Positions 8,792 to 17,255 of a stretch of DNA of 64,000 nucleotides are shown here, one piece after another; the first letter of the stretch is position 1, and the number at the start of each line of letters is the position of its first letter. The position numbers and the translations under genes were made by a program. The notes beneath the pieces were generated by a model. The model made no database searches. It was not told the origin of the DNA and worked only from the letters and a program-made list of their open reading frames with translations. Location: assembly GCA_937934295.1 (NCBI GenBank), contig CALHAI010000014.1:79815-143814 (forward strand). Direction: 5' to 3'. Source of the DNA: an uncultured Blastocatellia bacterium (lineage in GTDB: Bacteria > Acidobacteriota > Blastocatellia > HR10).

Positions 8792-9991
8792 GTGGATCGA
8801 GGGGATCGCCATGAACGACCGCTCTCGCCGTATCTCCGGTGGAGCGGGATTCTCGTTCTTCTCGGCGTACCGATGCTCGTATGGGCTGAGGTGCGCGGCA
8901 CGGTGATCAACGGCACGACGGGAAAGCCTGCGTCCGGCGTCGAGGTGCATCTGGTCGTGCTCGAGGAGGGGATGCAGGTCGTGGAGAAGAGGCAGACGGA
9001 CGCACAGGGACGGTTTGCGTTCTCGACGGCGGTGACGAAGCCCACGATGGTGCGGACGACCTATCAAGGCGTCAACTATCATGAGATGGTCGCTCCGGGA
9101 GGCGCCTCCGTCACGCTGCGCATCTATGAGGCACGCGAGCGGGGGACGTATGCCGTCGAGCGGCTCACGTATCTCGTGCAGCCGGTGGAGGGGCGTCTCT
9201 TGGTCGGGCGGGAGTACCTCGTTCGGAACTCGATGACGCCGCCGGTGACGCTCTTTCGTCCGGAGGGGATGTTTGTGTTCGCTCTGTCTGAAGGCGCGCG
9301 GCCGGAGCGCGTCTCGGTGATCGGCGAGAGCGGAATGCCGCTGGCGATCGCCGCGCGGCCGGCGGGCGACGGCACCTGGCGGATCGAACATCCGTTGCGG
9401 CCGGGAGCGACGCCGTTTTTCGTCGTCACGCAGCTCCCGTATGAGGAGGAGCGGGCGCAGATTCGCGAAGTGCTTCCCTGGAATGTGGAACGCGTGCGGC
9501 TGCTTGTGCCCGAGCCGATGAGGATCGATGCTCCAGGCTTTCGACGGCTCGGATCGGAGCAAGGGCTCTCGGTATACGTCCTCGACAGCGCGCGCGCCGG
9601 GATGGAGCTGGCTTTGAACGTGAGCGGTCGCGCGCCGAACGTTCTGGCCGAAGAGTCGGAGGGAGAGACCAGAGGGGCTGTTCGCGCGGTGGCGGGTCCG
9701 ATCGCCAAGCGACAATGGAGTATTCTGGCCGCGTTGGCCGCGGCCTTCGCCGCAAGCAGTATGCTCGCCGTGCGGCGTCAGAGGGCACGCGCGCTGCGGG
9801 CGAAAGAGAAGTCGTCTCACACCCCTTCACGCGTTTCTCCTCGAATGGACGCCGTGAAGGAAGAACTCTTCATGCTCGAGCTCCAGCGGCAGCGCGGGGA
9901 GATCTCGGCGGAGGACTATGAGGCCAAGCGTCGCGCGCTTCAGCATGCCCTTGAAGCCGCGTTGCGCGCTGATGCCGAAACGTCTGCGTGA
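8792..9991 (+). CDS. Uncharacterised membrane protein with carboxypeptidase-regulatory-like domain, in ccm operon
   Basis: 399 residues, GTG start at 8792 after GGGGGAGA. An N-terminal signal/anchor (WSGILVLLGVPMLVWAEVRG) leads into a beta-sandwich that looks like a carboxypeptidase regulatory domain (VRGTVINGTTGKPASGVEV, TDAQGRFAFSTAV; about residues 32-110). A second, mostly beta extracytoplasmic region reaches about 300. A membrane segment, SILAALAAAFAASSMLAV, follows near 310-327, then a cytoplasmic tail ending in a helical hairpin (ELFMLELQRQRGEISAEDYE) that resembles the tail of the preceding CcmI-like protein. It sits between ccm genes in the same orientation and may be an accessory factor; I do not recognise an established name. 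Confidence 0.75.
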   Translation: MDRGDRHERPLSPYLRWSGILVLLGVPMLVWAEVRGTVINGTTGKPASGVEVHLVVLEEGMQVVEKRQTDAQGRFAFSTAVTKPTMVRTTYQGVNYHEMVAPGGASVTLRIYEARERGTYAVERLTYLVQPVEGRLLVGREYLVRNSMTPPVTLFRPEGMFVFALSEGARPERVSVIGESGMPLAIAARPAGDGTWRIEHPLRPGATPFFVVTQLPYEEERAQIREVLPWNVERVRLLVPEPMRIDAPGFRRLGSEQGLSVYVLDSARAGMELALNVSGRAPNVLAEESEGETRGAVRAVAGPIAKRQWSILAALAAAFAASSMLAVRRQRARALRAKEKSSHTPSRVSPRMDAVKEELFMLELQRQRGEISAEDYEAKRRALQHALEAALRADAETSA

Positions 9992-10102
9992 ACGCCGCGC
10001 GCTCATCATGGTGCGCGGCATGGCTTCTGCCGTATCTTGCTCCTATGGCGTGACGGGGCATCGTCCCGGTTCACAGCAAGAGGGTGTTTGAGGAGGAGGG
10101 CG

Positions 10103-10525
10103 ATGAGCAATCCGAAGGTGAAATTCGCCGTCGCTATTGCGATCCTGCTCGGAGCGCTGGCGTGGTTGGCCGTGATCGGCATGCAGGAGAGCCGGACTTA
10201 TTACATCACGGTCGCCGAATTGAAGCGCATGGGCGAAAGCGTTCGGGAGAAGCGACTGCGGGTTGGCGGGCGCGTCGTTCCGGGCAGCATTCAGCGCGAA
10301 GGGCGGCGCGTGAAGTTCTTGCTCGAGCAGGATTCGGAGACCTTACCCATCATCTACGTGGGGCGCGATCCTGTGCCCGATACCTTCGTGGATCACGCGG
10401 AGGCGCTCGTCGAAGGACGATGGGGCGAGGACGGCGTCTTTCACGCCCAGAAACTGCAGGCCAAATGCGCGTCCAAGTACGAACCGGCGGAAGGGGGTGG
10501 CTCGTCGGCTTCGCCGGGGATGTGA
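10103..10525 (+). CDS. ccmE: Heme chaperone CcmE, cysteine-type (CxxxY)
   Basis: 140 residues. N-terminal membrane anchor (KFAVAIAILLGALAWLAVIG) and an OB-fold periplasmic domain that holds heme covalently before transfer to CcmF. Family motifs YYITVAELKRMG, RLRVGGRVVPGSI and IIYVGRDPVPDTF are present. The heme-binding site, usually LAKHDENY, reads LQAKCASKYEP (about residues 121-131), so the attachment His is replaced by Cys in a CxxxY arrangement. Start ATG 10103 follows AGGAGGAGGG; the frame is open upstream to 10037 but without a ribosome-binding site. Upstream ccm genes end about 110 bp before. Confidence 0.92.
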   Translation: MSNPKVKFAVAIAILLGALAWLAVIGMQESRTYYITVAELKRMGESVREKRLRVGGRVVPGSIQREGRRVKFLLEQDSETLPIIYVGRDPVPDTFVDHAEALVEGRWGEDGVFHAQKLQAKCASKYEPAEGGGSSASPGM

Positions 10526-10573
10526 TCCGCTGGCGCGCGCGGCGAATCCTCTCTGAGATTCGCGTGCTCGCGA

Positions 10574-11284
10574 ATGATCGAAGCCCTTGATTCCAAGACG
10601 CTCATTTTTGAGGACGTCTGCAAGACGTTCGGTGAGACCGTCGCCCTCTGGCAGGTGAGTTTCGCCCTTGGCCCCGGGGAGATTGTGGCCCTTACCGGCG
10701 GCAATGGCGCGGGGAAATCCACGCTTCTTCGCGTGGCCGCGTTTTTGCTGAAGCCGACCTCGGGCCGAGTCCTTGCCTTCGGTCAACCGCGCCCCACACC
10801 GGACGTGAAACGGCGGATCGGTCTGCTCGGACATGCGTCGTTCCTATACGAGGACCTCTCGGCCGAGGAGAATCTCAAATTCTACGCCGCCCTCTATGCC
10901 TTAGGTCGAGAGGCCGACGACCGCATCGCTCGCGTGCTTCAAGAGGTCGGGGCGGAAGATTTCCGGCATCGTCCGGTTCGCACGCTCTCGCATGGGATGC
11001 GGAAGAGGGTCTCGCTGGCGCGCGCAGTGCTTTCGGATCCGGATCTGCTTCTGCTTGACGAGCCCTTCTCCGGTCTCGATGTGGCGAGCGTCGAGCGCAC
11101 GCGAGCGCTGATGGTCGAGTGGCGTCGGCGCGGGAAGGCGCTGCTGGTCACGACGCATCAGGCGGAGCTGCTGGAAGGGCTCGCCGATGGGGAGCTGGTC
11201 CTTGACCGAGGGCGTGTCCGTTCCTGGCGCGCGCCCGCTTCTTGCGGGTCGGCGGTCTCTCCTCCTGTGGGGGAACGTGCATGA
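10574..11284 (+). CDS. ccmA: Heme-related ABC transporter ATPase CcmA
   Basis: 236 residues. Cytoplasmic ATPase of the CcmABCD complex that releases holo-CcmE. Walker A is GGNGAGKSTLL (about 42-52), signature LSHGMRKRVSLARAV (about 138-152), Walker B DLLLLDEPFSGLD, and the switch His lies in TTHQAE. It overlaps ccmB by 4 bp (ATGA at 11281-11284). The last 20 residues are Arg/Ser/Pro-rich and not conserved-looking. Confidence 0.92.
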   Translation: MIEALDSKTLIFEDVCKTFGETVALWQVSFALGPGEIVALTGGNGAGKSTLLRVAAFLLKPTSGRVLAFGQPRPTPDVKRRIGLLGHASFLYEDLSAEENLKFYAALYALGREADDRIARVLQEVGAEDFRHRPVRTLSHGMRKRVSLARAVLSDPDLLLLDEPFSGLDVASVERTRALMVEWRRRGKALLVTTHQAELLEGLADGELVLDRGRVRSWRAPASCGSAVSPPVGERA

Positions 11285-11955
11285 GCTACTGGACGACCGC
11301 GATGCGCATTGTGGCGAAAGATCTCTTGAGCGAAGCGCGCACGCGTGAGATGACCAACGCCATGCTCTTTTTCGCGCTCTTGGTGCTCGTGCTCTTCAGC
11401 TTCTCCTTTCAGCCGGCTTCGGATGAAGAGCGCCGCTTGGCTTCGGGCGTGCTGTGGATCGCTTTCCTCTTCGCGGGGATGGGTGTGCTCGATCGCTCGT
11501 TCTGGCGCGAGCGGGTGAACGATTGTCTGGATGCCCTGCGGCTGACGCCGGCTTCCGCGAGCGCGCTCTTCGTAGGTAAATGTGTGGCGAACGCCCTCTT
11601 CCTGCTTTTGGCGGCGGTCATTTTGGTGCCGCTTTTCCTCGTCTTCTTCGATCTCTCATTTCGCGGCGATGTGAGGGCGTGGCTCCTGGTGCTCGTGCTG
11701 GGGACGTGGGGACTTGTCGTGAACGGGACGTTCTTTGCGGCGATGACGACGAACGTGCGGAGCCGCGAGCTGCTGCTGCCGCTACTGTTGCTGCCGATCT
11801 CGGTCCCGGCGCTCGTTGCCGTCGTCGAGGCGACGGCGGCAGCGCTCCTCGGCGAGGGCGCGATGCGCGTGTGGATTCAGGTGCTCATCGCGTTCGATGT
11901 GATCTACACGACGCTCGCGCTGCTGCTTTTTGAAACGGTGGTGGAGGGAACATGA
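11281..11955 (+). CDS. ccmB: Heme exporter subunit CcmB
   Basis: 224-residue inner-membrane protein with six hydrophobic segments. The N-terminal AMRIVAKDLLSEARTREM and FSFQPASDEERRLASGVLWI match the CcmB pattern. Start at ATG 11281 overlaps the ccmA stop; the in-frame upstream start at 11242 lies inside ccmA. Partner of CcmA and CcmC. The stop overlaps ccmC by 4 bp (ATGA at 11952-11955). Confidence 0.92.
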   Translation: MSYWTTAMRIVAKDLLSEARTREMTNAMLFFALLVLVLFSFSFQPASDEERRLASGVLWIAFLFAGMGVLDRSFWRERVNDCLDALRLTPASASALFVGKCVANALFLLLAAVILVPLFLVFFDLSFRGDVRAWLLVLVLGTWGLVVNGTFFAAMTTNVRSRELLLPLLLLPISVPALVAVVEATAAALLGEGAMRVWIQVLIAFDVIYTTLALLLFETVVEGT

Positions 11956-12668
11956 GGACCGAACGGGCGCTTCCGCGCTGGTGGTTTGGACTCGTCGGCC
12001 TCACGGCCGTCGCGCTGGTCCTGGGCGTGCTGCATGCCCTCTGGTTCGCGCCGACGGAGCGGACGATGGGGACCGTTCAGCGCATCTTCTACTATCACGT
12101 CAGCTCCGCGTGGACGGCCTTCGTCGCTTTCTTCATCAATTTCCTGGCGTGCGTCGCGTATTTGAAGGCACGGCATCCAAAATGGGATGCGGTGGCCGTG
12201 AGCGCGGCCGAAGTGGGCGTGGTCTTCGGCACGGTGAATCTCATCACCGGGCCGATCTGGGCGAAGCCGGTATGGGGGATTTGGTGGACGTGGGATGCGC
12301 GGCTGACTTCGACGCTGGTGATGTGGCTGCTATATGTGAGCTACCTCCTCTTGCGGCAGTTCGCGGCCGAGCAACCGAGCCAGCGCATCTGGGCAGCGGC
12401 GTTTGGCATCTTCGCCTTCGTGGATGTCCCCATCGTCTATCTCTCGATTCGGCTCTGGCGGACGCAACATCCAGGGCCGGTCATCGCCGGGGGGGAGCAG
12501 TCGGGTATTGACCCGCGCATGTTTCTGGCGCTGCATGTGTGTTTCCTGGCGTTCTTGCTGCTGTTCGTCGTGCTCTTTTCCTGGCGCTATCGCTTGGAAC
12601 GACAGCGAGCCGAGCTGGCCGAGCTGCGCGCGCGGCTTCATCGGCTGCACCTGGAACGGTCGGTGTGA
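11952..12668 (+). CDS. ccmC: Heme delivery protein CcmC
   Basis: 238 residues, six membrane segments. CcmC loads heme onto CcmE. The WWD motif WGIWWTWDARLTSTLVMWLL is visible at about residues 108-127, with the flanking His residues in QRIFYYHVSSAWTAF and in the DPRMFLALHVCF loop. A charged helical C-terminal tail (about 205-238) is cytoplasmic. It follows ccmB with a 4-bp overlap. Confidence 0.94.
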   Translation: MRTERALPRWWFGLVGLTAVALVLGVLHALWFAPTERTMGTVQRIFYYHVSSAWTAFVAFFINFLACVAYLKARHPKWDAVAVSAAEVGVVFGTVNLITGPIWAKPVWGIWWTWDARLTSTLVMWLLYVSYLLLRQFAAEQPSQRIWAAAFGIFAFVDVPIVYLSIRLWRTQHPGPVIAGGEQSGIDPRMFLALHVCFLAFLLLFVVLFSWRYRLERQRAELAELRARLHRLHLERSV

Positions 12669-12676
12669 GGGGGGGT

Positions 12677-12826
12677 ATGCGGAATCTCGTCATCGCGATG
12701 ATCGTTGCTTGGCTCATCCATCTGGCATATTTGCTGAGCCTCGCTCGCCGACAACAGCGGCTTCACCAAGAGGCTGAGGAGCTGCGGCGCCTCCTGGAAC
12801 GACTGGAGCAGGCCCCGCGACCGTGA
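12677..12826 (+). CDS. ccmD: CcmD-like small membrane protein
   Basis: 49 residues: RNLVIAMIVAWLIHLAYLLSL forms one membrane segment, then a charged coiled helix (RRQQRLHQEAEELRRLLERL). Size, topology and position directly after ccmC (8 bp gap) match CcmD, the small subunit that helps release holo-CcmE. Start ATG 12677 follows a run of G (GAGGGGGGG). Sequence conservation in CcmD is low, so the call rests on context. Confidence 0.7.
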   Translation: MRNLVIAMIVAWLIHLAYLLSLARRQQRLHQEAEELRRLLERLEQAPRP

Positions 12827-12829
12827 TGC

Positions 12830-13681
12830 TCACGCCAGCTTCAAAATCCGGGCCGCGTTCTCATAGAGGATCTTGTGGCGCACCTCGGGTGAGAAGCCAT
12901 CCAGGGCCTCGAAATCGGCGAGCCACCGTTCGGGTGTGATGAAGGGATAATCGCTGCCGAAGAGCATCTTGTCCGAGAGCCGTCGGCGGGCGGCATCCAG
13001 GACCGTCGAGGGGATGTAGCGCGGCGACCAGCCGGAGAGGTCCATGTAGACGTTCGGCTTGTGACCGATGAGGGCGAGCAGTTCTTCATGCCACGGCCAG
13101 CCCGTGTGCGCGCCAATGATGACCAGCTCGGGAAAATCGGCGGCCACAGCATCCAGATGGAGTGGTCGCGCGTAATCGAGTTTGATGCCGCCGCCCCCGG
13201 GAAGTCCGGCGCCCAATCCGCTGGTGCCCGTGTGAAAGAGTGCGGGTACGCCCAGTGTGGCGATCTTCTGGTAGAGCGGATAAAAGCGCGGATCGTTGGG
13301 GTAGAAGGCTTGAAGGCTCGGGTGGAATTTCACGCCCTTCAGACCCAACTCAGTGATCGCCCGCTCGATCTCCTCTAGCGCGCGTCGTCCCTTCCACGGG
13401 TCCACGCTCGCGAATCCGATGAAGCGTTCCGGGTAGTGGCGGACGATCTCGGCGACTTCTCGATTGGTCACCGGAGGGAGGCCGGTCGCCGTCTCCGCGT
13501 CCCACGCCAGCAGGACGCCAATAATGTCTAGCTCTTCGTAAGAGCGCGCGACCTCCTCCATCTCGCGGGTCGGGACGCTCGCGCGAAAGAAGCGTTCGGC
13601 GGCCGCGCGATAGGGGCCGATGGCGCCTTCCAGGAAACTCGCCGTCGGCAGATGGACGTGCAGGTCAATGGCTCGCGGCAT
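12830..13681 (-). CDS. Amidohydrolase family 2 (ACMSD-like TIM-barrel) protein
   Basis: 283 residues. Metal-dependent hydrolase/decarboxylase fold: HxH motif at the start (AIDLHVHLPTAS), GLKGVKFHPSLQAFYPND, a His at ALFHTGTSG, IIGAHTGWPWHEELLAL, and the terminal Asp motif KMLFGSDYPFITPERWL. These give the usual His-x-His, His, His, Asp metal set of the superfamily. Start at ATG 13681 was chosen because it sits immediately before the HxH strand; the longer reading to 13774 lies within galT. It overlaps galT by 17 bp and is the last gene of the minus-strand unit. Substrate unknown. Confidence 0.85.
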   Translation of the reverse strand: MPRAIDLHVHLPTASFLEGAIGPYRAAAERFFRASVPTREMEEVARSYEELDIIGVLLAWDAETATGLPPVTNREVAEIVRHYPERFIGFASVDPWKGRRALEEIERAITELGLKGVKFHPSLQAFYPNDPRFYPLYQKIATLGVPALFHTGTSGLGAGLPGGGGIKLDYARPLHLDAVAADFPELVIIGAHTGWPWHEELLALIGHKPNVYMDLSGWSPRYIPSTVLDAARRRLSDKMLFGSDYPFITPERWLADFEALDGFSPEVRHKILYENAARILKLA

Positions 13682-14768
13682 CGGTCTCTTCCTCCCGCAT
13701 ATTCTCGCTGACCTCCCGGCGCAGATACTCGGCCGCGGCTTCCGGTGGGGTAGGGTTGATGAACAGTTCGGCACCCCACTCGAACCCCGCGATGCGCGTC
13801 AGGCGCGGCACGATCTCCAGATGCCAGTGATAGTCGTACTCGATGGAGCTCCAGTACTCGGGATGGCCGGGTCGAGCGAATGCCGGGGGACTGGTGTGCA
13901 AAATGAAGTTGTACGGCGGATCGTTGAGGAGCCGCTTCATGGCGCGAAGCGTCACGCGCAGCGCATGAGCCGTTTGCAAGAGCTCCTCATCGCTCAAACG
14001 CGAGAAGTCATGCCGATGCGTCTTGGGCAGGATCCACGTCTCGAACGGGAAGGCTGAGGCAAAGGGCGCCCATACCAGGAAAGCCTCGTCCTGATAGATG
14101 ACGCGATCGCCGAAGGCCAGCTCTTGGGCGATGAGATCACAGATGAGGCAGCGTTCCTTTTTGACGAAGTTCTCCCGGCAGATGGCCAACTCCTGCTTGA
14201 CGGCGGGTGGGACCATGGGCGTCGCGATGAGCTGCGAATGTGTGTGCGCGAGCGAAGCTCCCGCTTCCGGCTTATGGTTTTTGAAGATGAGGATGTAGCG
14301 GAATCGGGGGTCGCGGAAGAGATCGCGAATGCGTTCGCGATAGCTGAGGAGCACGTCGCGGACCCAGGGGAGCGGGAGATCGGCTAACGTCTTCGCGTGA
14401 TCGGGCGTCTCGATGATGACCTCGTGAGCGCCGGCGCCACTGAGGACATCGAAGAGGCCAATGCCATAGCGCCGGGCGTGATCCTCGATGCGCAGCGCCG
14501 GGAATTTATTCGGAACGACACGGACGCGCCAACCGGGCGTGTTCGGCGCTGTCCCCACCTCGCGCAAGGCGAAGATCTCCGGCGGCGTCTTCTCCTCGTT
14601 CCCCTCGCAGAACGGGCAAGCGAGCGCGCGCCCCTCGCGCTCGGCGGGCGCTCGCGCCTCGATCAAATAATCGCTCGGACGCCGCGCCCGCTCTGCCGCG
14701 ATGATGACCCAGCGGTTGCGCAGCGGATCGAATCGCAGTTCGCGAAGCGTATCGCGCTGAGGATTCAT
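13665..14768 (-). CDS. galT: Galactose-1-phosphate uridylyltransferase
   Basis: 367 residues. Leloir-pathway enzyme exchanging UMP between UDP-glucose and galactose-1-phosphate. N-terminal RELRFDPLRNRWVIIAAERA, zinc-type CPFCEGNEEKTPPEIF, VRVVPNKFPAL, and the HIT-superfamily active-site segment GASLAHTHSQLIATPMVPP are present; the histidine in HTHSQ is the uridylylated nucleophile region. Cys pairs near CLICDL may complete zinc binding. ATG 14768 follows GGAGGGGAGCC at good spacing, 12 bp after the GH57 stop, so it is in the same unit. Bacterial GalT-like enzymes of this form sometimes act as ADP-glucose phosphorylases. Confidence 0.9.
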   Translation of the reverse strand: MNPQRDTLRELRFDPLRNRWVIIAAERARRPSDYLIEARAPAEREGRALACPFCEGNEEKTPPEIFALREVGTAPNTPGWRVRVVPNKFPALRIEDHARRYGIGLFDVLSGAGAHEVIIETPDHAKTLADLPLPWVRDVLLSYRERIRDLFRDPRFRYILIFKNHKPEAGASLAHTHSQLIATPMVPPAVKQELAICRENFVKKERCLICDLIAQELAFGDRVIYQDEAFLVWAPFASAFPFETWILPKTHRHDFSRLSDEELLQTAHALRVTLRAMKRLLNDPPYNFILHTSPPAFARPGHPEYWSSIEYDYHWHLEIVPRLTRIAGFEWGAELFINPTPPEAAAEYLRREVSENMREEETDAASH

Positions 14769-14780
14769 TCGGCTCCCCTC

Positions 14781-16841
14781 CTACACCATCCAGTACTCCA
14801 TCTCGAATTCGCGCCCGGGCGCTTGCAGGTGCAAAGCGCCGCTTAGCGGATACCGCTCCCACAGGTCCTCGGCCTTCAGCGTGAGGACGAGATCGAAGGA
14901 TTCTCCGAAGTCGAGCTTCAGTTCGGAGAGGGAGAATGCCAGCTCAACGATATCGGCGACGGCCCAGGAAGGAGAACAGCGGTTGGCCGAGATCTCGCAC
15001 CGTTGCTCCCCGCCCGCCGTGTAGATCTCCACCTGCAGCGTCGCGCGCTGGAGAAGCGCGCGAGCATTCTCTCGAAGGTCGATGCGGAGATAGAGGTGTT
15101 CGGGATCGAACCCGAAATAGAGCGTCATGAAATGCCCGCTTGTGCGATGCATCGCGCCATGCGCCTGCAGGCGGATCATCCCGGCCGGCGCCCACTCGAA
15201 GTAATGCGTATCACGCCCATCCAGGATCGGGCGAAGGAACGCTACCGGCGTGCGCAATATGGTGCTGCGTTCCGCGCGAATCGGCGTCTCCAAGTACGAG
15301 GGCGGTTCGAGCCCTAAGCCCGCGTACACGTTCTTCAGGTGTGTCCGGAAAAGCTCATCGAAGATCGGATCTTGAGGACTCCGATGTGGTTCGCCGAACC
15401 ACCAGAACCAATCGCTCCCTTCGGCGGCAAGGAGGGAGCATCGCGCGAGCTGGGCGGAGGCATCCCCCGTCGCGGAGAGATCCGCGCGCGCCGAGGCCGC
15501 CCATCGCCTCCGCGCGCGCTCCATGTATCGCCAGGCTGTGTTCTTTTCCTCATCGCCGATCCAGGTCGTGAAGCTCGCTTCGATCCAGGAACCGGGATGC
15601 AAGCGCCGCAGCTCCGGGAGCGTCGCACACTTGGCGAGCGCTTGACTGAAGGTGAGCGTTTCGATCCACGGCTCTTCTTCCAATCGGCGATAGAGGTGCG
15701 TGAGGAAGTCATAGCCGTTGGCCGGGTAATGTTCCCACGGATTCTCGCCATCGAGGATGACGGCGAGGATGGCGTTCGGGGACCGCTCATGGATCGCGCG
15801 CAGCCGACGAAGGAAATCCTCCACGGCCTCCTCCGCCTGCCATCGCGAATAGACGAAGCCGATCAGATCGGACAACTCATGATCGCGGAAGAAGAGCGCG
15901 ATCGCGCGCCCCTGGCGCGCGAAGCGATAGGGTTGCCAATGCGCATCCTCGCGTCGCACTTCCGGCGGGAGGCTGTGGGCGAGGACGGCGCTATCGCTCG
16001 CCGTCCAGGCCATGCCCGCTTCGGCCATGAGCTGCACCGCTTCCTCGCTGATGGCGCCTTCGGCAGGCCACATCCCGCAAGGACGCCGACCGAAGACCGC
16101 GGCGCATTTCTCCAGAGCCCGCGCGATCTGCTCGCGCGCGTCGTCCGGGAAGCGAAAATGGAGATCGTCCAAGCGAATCCCCGGCGTCGCGTACCGAGCG
16201 ATCTGAATATCGCAAAGCAGCGGCAGGATCGGGTGATAGTACGGCGTCGTCGAGATCTCGATGCGCCCCTTCTCCCAGAGCGACCGATAGAGCGGAAGCG
16301 TCGTGCGGAGGATCTGCTCCATCACGTCTTGGAGCTGCCGCTTCTCCTCCTCCCGATACCCCCGCTGCTTCTGGACGAGCGCGCGAATCCCCGCATGGGT
16401 CCGCTTCCAGCTCTCGCCGAGCCACTGCAGATGAAAGAGGATTTGGAGATCGCGCAGATCCTGAGGCGCGAACGGACGGTGCGCCTCCTTCATCGCCCAC
16501 AACTCGCGATAGCGCGGATGCGCCTGGATCGCCGACGCGGGGACGAGGAAGTAGTGCTCCACAAGGAAAGCGCGCTCGCCCAGATCCATCGCCTCCGGAG
16601 CCTTCCGAAAGTGTGTGAGAAACGGATCCTGCGCACGACCGCTCGCGTAGTCCTCAAGGCTCTCTATTAAGCTGGGGACGAGATTGAACGTCACTCGGAG
16701 GCGTTCGTACTGGCCCACCATCCCCACCATCTCGTAATAGTCCTTCAGCGCGTGCAAATAGACCCAGGGGAGTCCGTAGCGACCCGTCCGGTAATCCTTA
16801 TACATCGGTTGGTGCATGTGCCAGAGCAGGAGCAGCTTCAT
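14781..16841 (-). CDS. Glycoside hydrolase family 57 protein
   Basis: 686 residues from ATG 16841 (an in-frame TTG at 16856 is the alternative). GH57 enzymes are retaining alpha-glucan hydrolases, branching enzymes or glucanotransferases. Visible family regions: LLLLWHMHQPMYKD at the N terminus, GMWPAEGAISEEAVQLMAEA with the likely nucleophile Glu (WPAE), and AVILDGENPWEHYPANGYDF with the likely acid/base Asp. A C-terminal beta domain of about 200 residues follows. It is 12-27 bp downstream of the receiver gene and 12 bp upstream of galT, which suggests alpha-glucan or galactose-containing glycan turnover under two-component control. No signal peptide, so probably cytoplasmic. Confidence 0.88.
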   Translation of the reverse strand: MKLLLLWHMHQPMYKDYRTGRYGLPWVYLHALKDYYEMVGMVGQYERLRVTFNLVPSLIESLEDYASGRAQDPFLTHFRKAPEAMDLGERAFLVEHYFLVPASAIQAHPRYRELWAMKEAHRPFAPQDLRDLQILFHLQWLGESWKRTHAGIRALVQKQRGYREEEKRQLQDVMEQILRTTLPLYRSLWEKGRIEISTTPYYHPILPLLCDIQIARYATPGIRLDDLHFRFPDDAREQIARALEKCAAVFGRRPCGMWPAEGAISEEAVQLMAEAGMAWTASDSAVLAHSLPPEVRREDAHWQPYRFARQGRAIALFFRDHELSDLIGFVYSRWQAEEAVEDFLRRLRAIHERSPNAILAVILDGENPWEHYPANGYDFLTHLYRRLEEEPWIETLTFSQALAKCATLPELRRLHPGSWIEASFTTWIGDEEKNTAWRYMERARRRWAASARADLSATGDASAQLARCSLLAAEGSDWFWWFGEPHRSPQDPIFDELFRTHLKNVYAGLGLEPPSYLETPIRAERSTILRTPVAFLRPILDGRDTHYFEWAPAGMIRLQAHGAMHRTSGHFMTLYFGFDPEHLYLRIDLRENARALLQRATLQVEIYTAGGEQRCEISANRCSPSWAVADIVELAFSLSELKLDFGESFDLVLTLKAEDLWERYPLSGALHLQAPGREFEMEYWMV

Positions 16842-16868
16842 ACGTTGCTCGGACAAGCCGCCTATCGC

Positions 16869-17255
16869 TCACGGTCCGGAATCGCGCGTGCCGGGAGACG
16901 TCCGTCGGGCCAGGACGCGTTCCACTTCTTCCACAAGCGCGCGGGGATCGCTCGATTTCACACAGTAGCTCTGAGCGAGCCAGGACGTATAGTCGTCCTG
17001 GAACGCAACGTAAGCCGAGCAGAGGATGACCGGGATCTGCGGGTGTCGCGCGACGATCTCCTGCAAGAGATCGAGCCCGCTCTCGGCCTTCAAGCGAATG
17101 TCGAGGATCACCAGATCAAAGGGCTCGCCTTCAAGCGCCTCAAACGTCTGGCGCCCGTTCTCAGCCTCGACGACCTCATGCCCCTCTTCGGTCAACACGA
17201 CCTTATAGAGGAGCCGAATGTTCGGCTCATCATCCACGATCAGGATCTTCGCCAT
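16869..17255 (-). CDS. Stand-alone response-regulator receiver protein
   Basis: 128 residues, a single receiver domain with no output domain. Acidic cluster in AKILIVDDEPNIRLLYKVVL, phosphoacceptor Asp in LVILDIRLKAESGLDLL, switch Ser in VILCSAYV, and the invariant Lys in SYCVKSSDPRALVEEV. ATG 17255 lies inside the 3' end of the sensor kinase gene (26-bp overlap), the usual arrangement of cognate partners. Lacking a DNA-binding domain, it must act through protein interaction or as a phosphorelay intermediate. Confidence 0.9.
   Translation of the reverse strand: MAKILIVDDEPNIRLLYKVVLTEEGHEVVEAENGRQTFEALEGEPFDLVILDIRLKAESGLDLLQEIVARHPQIPVILCSAYVAFQDDYTSWLAQSYCVKSSDPRALVEEVERVLARRTSPGTRDSGP

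Noticed and set aside
15339..16670. 443-codon plus-strand open frame opposite the GH57 gene
   Set aside because: Antisense shadow; no recognisable motif, whereas GH57 motifs are intact on the minus strand.
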